NCBI GenBank assembly: GCA_000715855.1 | Contig: KL571243.1 | Coordinates: 28,797-37,720, forward strand | Origin: Actinoplanes liguriensis | Lineage (GTDB): Bacteria > Actinomycetota > Actinomycetes > Mycobacteriales > Micromonosporaceae | Length of the DNA stretch: 8,924 nt | Direction of reading: 5' to 3' | Part shown: one piece after another, positions 1 to 5,972 of the stretch | How the letters are laid out: the number at the start of each line of letters is the position of its first letter | Position numbering within the stretch: position 1 is the first letter of the stretch | Position numbers and translations under genes: made by a program | Notes under the pieces: model-generated | Seen by the model: the letters and a program-made list of their open reading frames with translations, nothing else | Database searches by the model: none | Told to the model about the DNA's origin: nothing

Positions 1-330
1 CCGGTCGATCAGGGCGGAGTGGCCGACGGTCCCGACGATGATCGGGTCGCGGCCGCCGGGAACGGCGTCCTGCGCGGTCCGCGGGGTGACGCCGGTGGCG
101 GCGCCGAGGTCGGACTGCAGGTCGCCGGCCACGCGCAGGACGCCCGGGTGGTCGTTGGCGCTGGTCACGATGGGCGCGGCGACACCGCGCTCGACGAGTG
201 GGAACCGGCCTGGGCCGGCCTTGGTGGACAGATAACCGGTCTCCGTGGCCTTCGGGGCGGCCGCGGCAGGAGTGGGGACGGCGGAGAGGAGGGCGAGCAC
301 GGCGACCGCGCCCGCGAGGTGAGCTCGCAT
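1..330 (-). CDS. Secreted GH115-type xylan alpha-1,2-glucuronidase, N-terminal 110 codons (runs off the window edge)
   Basis: Only the first 110 residues are present; the gene continues past base 1. Residues 1-25 form a signal peptide (MRAHL start, hydrophobic core at about 6-18, Ala-rich cleavage zone PAAAAP at 21-26). The mature start has GRFPLVERGVAAPIV (41-55), DHPGVLRVAGDLQSDL (60-75) and a beta strand IIVGTVGHSALIDR (97-110). These resemble the N-terminal domain of glycoside hydrolase family 115, whose members open with a 'sensing' segment of this type ending in an I(V/I)GT(I/L)G.S.LID motif. GH115 enzymes remove (4-O-methyl)glucuronic acid from xylan side chains, which fits the neighbouring GH10 xylanase. 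The ATG at 330 is supported by GGAGG six bases... upstream and a promoter further out. The catalytic domain is not in view, so the family call rests on the N-terminal domain alone; another family sharing this fold is possible. Confidence 0.72.
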   Translation of the reverse strand, partial: MRAHLAGAVAVLALLSAVPTPAAAAPKATETGYLSTKAGPGRFPLVERGVAAPIVTSANDHPGVLRVAGDLQSDLGAATGVTPRTAQDAVPGGRDPIIVGTVGHSALIDR

Positions 331-336
331 GGGACG

Positions 337-341
337 CCTCC
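337..341 (-). promoter_or_regulatory. Ribosome binding site of the GH115 gene
   Basis: GGAGG on the minus strand, with six bases between it and the ATG at 330. It supports that start codon over any downstream one. Confidence 0.75.
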
Positions 342-355
342 GGTGGATGAAGCGC

Positions 356-370
356 TCCGAAAGTTTCGGA
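356..370. promoter_or_regulatory. CGAAA-type palindromic operator upstream of the GH115 gene
   Basis: TCCGAAAGTTTCGGA is a perfect 15-bp palindrome around a central G, followed by AAC so that a second overlapping TTTC-GG-AAA inversion is formed. It lies between the predicted transcription start (about 386) and the ribosome site (337-341), so a bound protein would block elongation or initiation. CGAAA motifs in alternating orientation have been described upstream of actinobacterial xylanase genes; that resemblance, together with the GH115 gene just downstream, is the reason for calling an operator. The binding protein is unknown from this window. Confidence 0.6.
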
Positions 371-392
371 AACATGCCGATCAGTTACGGGG

Positions 393-421
393 AACGTATA
401 GCCACGCATCTATAGAGTCAA
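393..421 (-). promoter_or_regulatory. Candidate promoter of the GH115 gene
   Basis: On the minus strand TTGACT (421-416) is followed by a 17-base spacer and TACGTT (398-393), a good match to the actinobacterial housekeeping pattern TTGAC-17-TAnnnT. The predicted start near 386 leaves a leader of about 55 bases carrying the CGAAA palindrome and the GGAGG. The promoter lies inside the 130-base gap behind the NACHT gene, so the GH115 gene need not depend on read-through from it. Confidence 0.5.
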
Positions 422-460
422 TGACGGGACGCCGCCGAAATTTCCGATCGCGGACCTCTC

Positions 461-3400
461 TCAACGCTCGTCGGGACCGGTTCCGGCGTGCCTGATCAGG
501 TCTTGCGTGAGTGCCTCCACGATGGCCGGCAGCAGCGCCGCGCGGGTGTCGTCGGCTATCGCAGCCACCGAGCCGTACTTCTTCACCACGTCGGGAAGGA
601 ACCTGCGGCCGGGATTCATCCGCATCACGACCTTGGAGAGCGGCCAGGTCAGTCGCTGGTCCTCCGCGGAGCCGATCAGGTTGATCAACCAGAAGGCCCC
701 GGCCACCCGGAGGAAATCGGCGGTTGCGGGAAGGCGCTGACCGTAGAAGTAGTCGAGCTGTGGCACCAGCCGCAACAGCTCCGGGTAGAGCACGACCAGG
801 GGCACGGCCCGTACCGCTTCGGGCACCGACGTCACCGAGGCCGCTACGAACTCGGCGGTCTCTCGCAGGCTGAGGTACGGGGCGTGGGCCAGCAGGTACT
901 CGACGACGGCGAGCGACGCGGGCGGTTCCAGCCGGCCACACGCACGGATCGCCGCCAGAAGTGGCTGGGCGCTGCCCGGGGACGCGGAGCCGAACAGGCG
1001 GCGTGCCACCACCTCCGCATAGACCTGGGCGCTGTTCACCGCCATCGCCGGCACAGCGACACCACGCCAGAGCGAGGTCCCGACCTGGACGGTCTCCACG
1101 GCCTCACGGTCGAACAGCAGCAGGGCCTCATGGACCTCCCGGCTGCCACTGCGCAGGCCGGTTCGCCGCAGACGCAGCGCGGGTTCGCCGCCGTCCTCGA
1201 ACGGCTCGATGGTCTGCAACACCTCCAGCCAGGCAACCTCGTTCAGCCCGGCCTGCATCAGCCGCACCGCGGACCGCCACCAGAGGGTCGGATCGTTTCC
1301 GGCCGGAGCCAGGCCGCGGAGCTGGATCGACTGCTCCGGCAGGAGCAACAGACGCAGCAGGATCAGATTCGTCAGGTAGGACGCGAGGCGTTGCACCGAC
1401 GTTCGCGAACCCGGGTTGTACGCGTGCTCCCGGTTCTTCTCCCGACGCCGGTCGGCGCCACCGAGCAGCCTTTCGAGCACCTCGCCGCCCAGCGCCCGGG
1501 CCGTCTCGTCGAACCCGCCGAAGATCTGCTGCAGGAAGCGGACGATCGCGCCTCCGGCGATCACCGGCCGGTGCGACAGCAGGGCGAACAGCCATTCGTC
1601 ATTGTCCCAGGCCACCCCCGGACGCAGCCGGCCCGCTCGATGATCAGCGAAATTTCCGATCAGCTCCTGCAGCCGGTCCACGGCGTGGTGGGCGATGAGA
1701 TATTCGGCGAACGTCGCGTGCAGGAACTCGTAGGTCTTGCGGCGACGCTCCGTCTCCCCGGTCTCAGACGTGTGGATGAAGAAGAAGCGCCCGATGGTCC
1801 GGCGCGCCTCGGTCAACGGGCGAACAAACTGTCCGTCCTGGTCACGGTCGGAGCGCCGGGGATCCAGCGCGACGATGTCGGCCTGCAACTGCTCCTCGGT
1901 CACGAACTGGCGGCCCCGATTGAACATCCCGAACGCGGCGATGCCCAGCCGCCACATCTCCTCGTTCACCAGACCGTCGTCCGGCGGCTCGACGCTGAAC
2001 TCGCGCGGCGCCGACTTCCGCAGCTCCCGCCGGATGAAGTCGACCAGGAGCTGGCGATAGACGGATGCCTCGCCGGCCGTCGCCGTGCTCGCGCCCGAGG
2101 TCGTCGCCTGGATGGCGGTCATCAACAGAAGCAACGGCTGCCGGGTGATCGGCCCGACGTCGAGCATTCCCTGCAGCGAGAGCGGCTCGCGATTGTTCCG
2201 GTTCCACGTGCTGATCCACTGCGCGACCTGGGCATCGGTGAAGTCCTCCAGCCGCAGCACGAGGCACCCGGCCGGGATGTTCGCGATGTCCGCGACGACC
2301 TGGCGCGAGGTCACGACGACCGCGATCGGCGCCTCCTGTGCGGCCTCGACCCGCTGGAACTCCTGGACCTGGCCGAGATAGCCGGACTCGGTGGTGCCGG
2401 TGGCCTGCATCAGCTCGTCCAGCCCGTCCAGCAGGACGACCCGGGTCGCACCGCCGTCCGTGTTGCCGGCATCCGCCTCGGCGACGCTGGACCAGAGCAC
2501 CCGGGCATGGGTGGACTCGTCCAGCATCTCCTGAACCTGCTGGTAGATCGGCGCGGTCGGATTGCGCACCCGCCGCAGCGGAACCAGGAAGGCGGGGAAC
2601 GAGGTGACCGACAGCCGAGCGGTGAGCACCCTGGCGAGCAGGGACTTGCCGGCCCCTGGATGGCCGAGAACGATCAGTGGCCGCTCGGTGCTGCGCGCCG
2701 ACGCGAGATAACCGGTCAGGAACTCGTCCAGGTCGGACCGCACCGGATGGGTCTCCCACCACTCCTCACTCGACGGGCGGGAGTCCCGGTCCACGGTCGC
2801 GAACCTGAAGTGCGGTACGACGTACCCCTCCTCGACCGAGGGGATGGACACCCCGGTGAGACCGTCCATCTCGCCGACCCGGATCAGTGGCTGGTCCAGG
2901 ATTCCCCGGTGCGCCTTGGTCAGCGCCGCGTGGTCGCGCTCCGCACCCGTCGAGTGGGACACCAGCGAGAGCACCGTCTCGACCCGGCGCAACGCGTCGT
3001 CCTGGCTCCGCAGCGCCTCCAGCAGCTCGCGGCGGGCCGCCTTGATCGCCAGGCTCGCGGCGCGCTGGCCGCCGAGCATCGCCCAGACCAGGAACTCCGG
3101 CGCCTCCGAGGCGAGCCGGAAGTAGTTCTCCTCGTACTGCCGGCAGGCGCTGTCGACAATGTTCTCCACGGACGGCTGGTGACCCAGCCCGGACCATGCA
3201 CGCTCCCACACGGCGAGTTTGCGGAAGGAGCTCAGGCAGCGGGTCACCGAGTCATGCAGGTACGGACGGACCGAGGACTCGACGTTGGCGTCGTAGGCCT
3301 GGCCGGCCCAGGGCACGTCGATCCGGGTGTCGAGCAGTGCTCCGATCGCGACCTGGTACTCCTGGCGCACGTCCGCATCGGCGAAGAGGTGCTTCTTCTC

Positions 3401-3760
3401 GTCGTCGGTCAGTTCCAGCGCCCGGTAGGCCGACCCGAGATGCGTCTGGAGCGCGTGGAAGAGCGCGTCGCCCACCAGCATGGTGTGTGCCGCGGTGATC
3501 AGCTGAGAACGCTGGTATCCGGAGGCGGCGCCGAGCCGGCCACGCGCGTATCCGACCGCCTTGCCCAGCAGTTTCAGCAGTTCGCTCTTCTGGTCCACCC
3601 AGCCCCAGACAGCGGCGAGGACCGCACTGCCGACCGGGAAGCCGACCGCTCCCGCCGCGAGGATCGCCCCGCCGAGCAGACTGTCGAGGGCACGCAGGGT
3701 GGCCGGATCCTCCGCGTTCAGCAGCTTGACGGCGGACCGGTAGGTGAGCGGCAGTTTCAT
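461..3760 (-). CDS. NACHT-domain STAND NTPase with NNH7-type N-terminal helical domain (bacterial NLR-like, candidate anti-phage defence)
   Basis: The 1099-residue protein has three parts. Residues 1 to about 290 are all helical; the opening LTYRSAVKLL, the ALDSLLGG region and RSQLITAAHTMLV (84-96) match what I know of the NACHT N-terminal helical domain 7 (NNH7), common in actinobacteria. Residues about 335-690 are the NACHT module: Walker A GHPGAGKS (366-373), Walker B VVLLDGLDEL (441-450) with the NACHT-typical D-x-x-DE, sensor-1 strand VVVTSRQ (481-487), the TRQPLLLLM segment (539-547), and the YEFLHATFAEYLIA motif (677-690) seen at the end of bacterial NACHT modules. Residues about 700-1099 are a Leu-rich helical tail with no WD, TPR or LRR repeat that I can recognise, presumably the sensor. 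Family knowledge: such proteins oligomerise with ATP on sensing an invader and trigger cell death. Defence is an inference here, as no other defence gene adjoins. The ATG at 3760 begins the NNH7 pattern; the ribosome site is weak (GAGG 11 bases upstream). Confidence 0.9.
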   Translation of the reverse strand: MKLPLTYRSAVKLLNAEDPATLRALDSLLGGAILAAGAVGFPVGSAVLAAVWGWVDQKSELLKLLGKAVGYARGRLGAASGYQRSQLITAAHTMLVGDALFHALQTHLGSAYRALELTDDEKKHLFADADVRQEYQVAIGALLDTRIDVPWAGQAYDANVESSVRPYLHDSVTRCLSSFRKLAVWERAWSGLGHQPSVENIVDSACRQYEENYFRLASEAPEFLVWAMLGGQRAASLAIKAARRELLEALRSQDDALRRVETVLSLVSHSTGAERDHAALTKAHRGILDQPLIRVGEMDGLTGVSIPSVEEGYVVPHFRFATVDRDSRPSSEEWWETHPVRSDLDEFLTGYLASARSTERPLIVLGHPGAGKSLLARVLTARLSVTSFPAFLVPLRRVRNPTAPIYQQVQEMLDESTHARVLWSSVAEADAGNTDGGATRVVLLDGLDELMQATGTTESGYLGQVQEFQRVEAAQEAPIAVVVTSRQVVADIANIPAGCLVLRLEDFTDAQVAQWISTWNRNNREPLSLQGMLDVGPITRQPLLLLMTAIQATTSGASTATAGEASVYRQLLVDFIRRELRKSAPREFSVEPPDDGLVNEEMWRLGIAAFGMFNRGRQFVTEEQLQADIVALDPRRSDRDQDGQFVRPLTEARRTIGRFFFIHTSETGETERRRKTYEFLHATFAEYLIAHHAVDRLQELIGNFADHRAGRLRPGVAWDNDEWLFALLSHRPVIAGGAIVRFLQQIFGGFDETARALGGEVLERLLGGADRRREKNREHAYNPGSRTSVQRLASYLTNLILLRLLLLPEQSIQLRGLAPAGNDPTLWWRSAVRLMQAGLNEVAWLEVLQTIEPFEDGGEPALRLRRTGLRSGSREVHEALLLFDREAVETVQVGTSLWRGVAVPAMAVNSAQVYAEVVARRLFGSASPGSAQPLLAAIRACGRLEPPASLAVVEYLLAHAPYLSLRETAEFVAASVTSVPEAVRAVPLVVLYPELLRLVPQLDYFYGQRLPATADFLRVAGAFWLINLIGSAEDQRLTWPLSKVVMRMNPGRRFLPDVVKKYGSVAAIADDTRAALLPAIVEALTQDLIRHAGTGPDER

Positions 3761-3860
3761 CGGGTTGCTGGCCTCGCACGACGTATCGGGAAATCCGGAC
3801 GGCGCACCAGGTTATGAGCGTCGATGATCGGACGGCGTGCGCTGTCCATGATCTGACGGC

Positions 3861-3896
3861 GATCCCCGTGCTGCCGGAGGTGGCGGCACGGGGATC
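3861..3896 (-). terminator. Strong hairpin downstream of the xylanase gene, probable terminator
   Basis: GATCCCCGTGCTGCC (3861-3875) and GGCGGCACGGGGATC (3882-3896) form a 15-bp stem with one G-T pair and a six-base loop. It begins six bases after the xylanase stop codon at 3903 and before the NACHT gene start at 3760. No T-run follows on the minus strand, which is common for actinobacterial terminators. It would separate xylanase transcripts from the NACHT gene. Confidence 0.7.
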
Positions 3897-3902
3897 CGTC
3901 GT

Positions 3903-5837
3903 TCAGAGCACCGTGCAGGCGGTTCCGTTCACGGTGAAAGCGGCCGGGACCGGATTGCTGCCGGTCCACGAGCCGAGGAAGCCGACCGAGGCCGAGCCGC
4001 CGGCCGCGATCGTGCCGTTCCAGGACGCGTTCGTGACGGTCACGGCGCTGCCCGACTGGGTCACCGAGCCGTTCCAGAGCTGCGCGACGACCTGGCCGCC
4101 GGTGAACTGCCAGCCGAGCTTCCAGCCGCTGATCACCGCCGTACCGGAATTGGCAATCTTGACCTCGCCCTGGAAACCGCCGGTCCAGCTGCCGGTGACC
4201 CGATAGGTGACCGCGCACGTGCCCGCGCCCGGTGACGCCGAGGTGCTGGGTGAGACGCTCGCCGACGGCGACGAGGTCCCGCCGATCCTCGAGGGATCAA
4301 CCACTCCCCAGTACGCCGATTTCGCCTGCAACCGGGTGTCGAAGAGCAGCGGCGCGTCCTTGCGGGCCACCGGGTACGTGTCCAGCCAGGTGTTGTCGTC
4401 GGCGAGCCCCCACAGCGTCACCGAGGTGAGATCGGCCCGGTACTTGCGGAACAGCGCGAACATGTCGCGGTACATGTACGCCTGGGACAGCAGCCGATCG
4501 GCCGGCGGCGCCGGGAACGTCTCCCCGCTGCTGGTGTAGATGCTCACGTCCATCTCGGTGATCTGCTGCTCGACGCCGATGCCCTCGAACTTCTTCAGCA
4601 TCGCCTCGGTGTCCGAGATCGACGGCCAGCTCACGTTGATGTGCATCTGGTGGCCGACGCAGTCGATCGGCACGCCCTCGGCCTTGAGCTTGACGACCAG
4701 GTTGTAGAGCGCGTCGCGCTTGGCGGCCACGTTCGTGTTGTAGTCGTTGATGCAGAGCTTGGCGGTCGGCGCGACCTCGCGGGCCACCGCGAACGCGGTA
4801 CGGAGGTAGTCCAGCCCGGTGATGTCGTACCAGGTGCTGCGCCGCATGCCGTCCGACTGCGACTCGTCGATCACCTCGTTGGCGACGTCCCAGGTGCCGA
4901 TCGTGTCGCCGTAGTGCGCCGCCACGTTCCGGATGTGATTCTCGAGTCGCGCCAGCAACAGCGCCTTGTTCTCGGCGGTCGCGGTCATCGCGGCGCCCGT
5001 CGCGTCCTGGAAGACCCACGCCGGGGTCTGGTTGTGCCAGACCAGGGTGTGCCCGCGCACCTTCATGCCGTGCGCCTTGGCGAACGCGATCAGCGGATCG
5101 GCCTGCGTGTAGCTGAAGACGTTCTCGGTCGGCTCGGTCGCGTCCCACTTCAGCGCATTGCCCGGCGTGACCGAGTTGAAGTGCTTGGCCAGCAGGTCGC
5201 CGTGCTCGGTGGTGATCTCGGCGCCGGTGATCGCCGCGCCGACCGGGAACTCGGTCACCACGTCCTTGACCGAGGGGATGTCGGTCTGGATCGGCAGCGC
5301 CGGCACGTAACTCGCGGTCACGTCGTCGATGTAGAGCGAGCCGGTGGTGGAGGCCGTCTCGACGTACACGGTGAGGAAGTCGACGTCGGCGGAGAGCGTG
5401 TAGTGCCCGGACAGGTTGACCCAGCCGGAGGAGTTGACCGCGGTGTTGCCGACCACGGTCTCGTACGTCGCGGTCCCGCTCGTCCGGCGCTCGACGCTGA
5501 GCCGGGCGTTGTCCGACCCGTCGGCCAGCCGTACCCAGGCGGAGATCGTGTACGAGGTGCCCTTCTCGAACGTGTCCAGGACGCTGAGCGACGGCCCGTT
5601 CCAGGTGGCGGTCCGGCCGGTGACGGCGAGGCTGTGCGTGCCGCCGTGCGCGACGGTGGTGCTGACGGCCAGGGTCTCGGCCGAGCGGCCGGTCCAGCCC
5701 TGCACCGTGTTGTCCTCGAAGTCGCTGGTCAGAACGGTGACGGGGGTGGGTTCGTCGGCCGCGTGTGCGGCCACGACGGCGGTGAGCGGGGCCGCGACCA
5801 CACAGGTGGCGAGGGCCAGCCGCGCGAGAGCGCGCAT
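3903..5837 (-). CDS. Secreted modular endo-1,4-beta-xylanase: CBM22 - GH10 - Ser/Pro linker - CBM2
   Basis: The 644-residue protein hydrolyses internal beta-1,4 bonds of xylan outside the cell. A signal peptide spans 1-26 (cleavage near AHA/AD). Residues about 33-178 are a beta-sandwich carbohydrate module of the CBM22/CBM4_9 type, with the typical ending SLYIDDVTASYV. Residues about 185-515 are the GH10 barrel: WDATEP (231-236), GHTLVWHNQTPAW (262-274), WDVANEVIDE (316-325) with acid/base Glu321, and ITEMDVSI (426-433) with nucleophile Glu428; the LWGLADDNTW strand (475-484) is also typical. A Ser/Pro/Gly linker (519-539) leads to a CBM2 module (540-644) with paired cysteines 541 and 641 and the three cellulose-face tryptophans 551, 588 and 606. 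All key residues are intact. The ATG at 5837 is set by GAAGGG seven bases upstream. An exact CebR box lies upstream and a hairpin follows the stop codon, so it is likely a single-gene transcript. Confidence 0.97.
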   Translation of the reverse strand: MRALARLALATCVVAAPLTAVVAAHAADEPTPVTVLTSDFEDNTVQGWTGRSAETLAVSTTVAHGGTHSLAVTGRTATWNGPSLSVLDTFEKGTSYTISAWVRLADGSDNARLSVERRTSGTATYETVVGNTAVNSSGWVNLSGHYTLSADVDFLTVYVETASTTGSLYIDDVTASYVPALPIQTDIPSVKDVVTEFPVGAAITGAEITTEHGDLLAKHFNSVTPGNALKWDATEPTENVFSYTQADPLIAFAKAHGMKVRGHTLVWHNQTPAWVFQDATGAAMTATAENKALLLARLENHIRNVAAHYGDTIGTWDVANEVIDESQSDGMRRSTWYDITGLDYLRTAFAVAREVAPTAKLCINDYNTNVAAKRDALYNLVVKLKAEGVPIDCVGHQMHINVSWPSISDTEAMLKKFEGIGVEQQITEMDVSIYTSSGETFPAPPADRLLSQAYMYRDMFALFRKYRADLTSVTLWGLADDNTWLDTYPVARKDAPLLFDTRLQAKSAYWGVVDPSRIGGTSSPSASVSPSTSASPGAGTCAVTYRVTGSWTGGFQGEVKIANSGTAVISGWKLGWQFTGGQVVAQLWNGSVTQSGSAVTVTNASWNGTIAAGGSASVGFLGSWTGSNPVPAAFTVNGTACTVL

Positions 5838-5844
5838 CGGTGTT

Positions 5845-5850
5845 CCCTTC
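5845..5850 (-). promoter_or_regulatory. Ribosome binding site of the xylanase gene
   Basis: GAAGGG on the minus strand with a seven-base gap to the ATG at 5837. It fixes the start that gives a clean signal peptide. Confidence 0.7.
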
Positions 5851-5902
5851 GGGGGCGGCTGGTTTCCGGGGCCTGAGGCGCCAGCCAGGGACAGTGACCG
5901 CC

Positions 5903-5931
5903 ATCGTCACATGGGAGCGCTCCCATTACAA
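5903..5931 (-). promoter_or_regulatory. Candidate promoter of the xylanase gene, spacer occupied by the CebR box
   Basis: On the minus strand TTGTAA (5931-5926), a 17-base spacer and GACGAT (5908-5903). The spacer is almost entirely the CebR palindrome, a classic repressor-blocked arrangement. The -10 is an imperfect match, so confidence is moderate. Confidence 0.4.
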
Positions 5932-5932
5932 T
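5904..5932 (+). promoter_or_regulatory. Candidate promoter of the hybrid histidine kinase, spacer occupied by the same CebR box
   Basis: TCGTCA (5904-5909), a 17-base spacer and TACAAT (5927-5932), a strong TAnnnT -10. The predicted start is near 5939, about 34 bases before the ATG at 5973. The -35 and -10 elements overlap those of the minus-strand candidate one-for-one, so one or both may be used. Confidence 0.42.
5911..5926. promoter_or_regulatory. CebR operator (cellobiose/cello-oligosaccharide-responsive LacI-family repressor)
   Basis: ATGGGAGCGCTCCCAT is a perfect 16-bp palindrome that contains the 14-bp CebR consensus TGGGAGCGCTCCCA (5912-5925) without a mismatch. In streptomycetes CebR holds cellulase and cellobiose-uptake genes off until cello-oligosaccharides arrive. 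Here it lies between the xylanase (start 5837, minus) and the histidine kinase (start 5973, plus), inside the spacers of both promoter candidates, so it could repress both. The cebR gene itself is not in the window. Confidence 0.9.
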
Positions 5933-5972
5933 GCTGTGACGGAGATGTTGCCGAGCGCCGGGACCTCGGGGA

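Noticed and set aside
347..360. A possible degenerate CebR box (AGCGCTCC core) next to the CGAAA palindrome
   Set aside because: Only about 10 of 14 positions match and the left half-site is poor, so it cannot be called.
436..1661. A 14-base string CGAAATTTCCGATC present at 436-449 and again at 1648-1661
   Set aside because: The second copy lies in the NACHT coding sequence, flanks do not extend the match, and one such repeat in 9 kb is not far from chance.
488..3817. A 1109-codon open frame on the plus strand, opposite the NACHT gene
   Set aside because: Its translation is a low-complexity mix rich in Arg, Gln, Gly and His with no domain. Long antisense open frames are a by-product of GC-biased third codon positions; the minus-strand frame has clear NACHT motifs.
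4641..5876. A 411-codon plus-strand frame opposite the xylanase
   Set aside because: Composition is Arg/Val/Gly-rich without motifs, and it is fully covered by the intact GH10 gene on the other strand.
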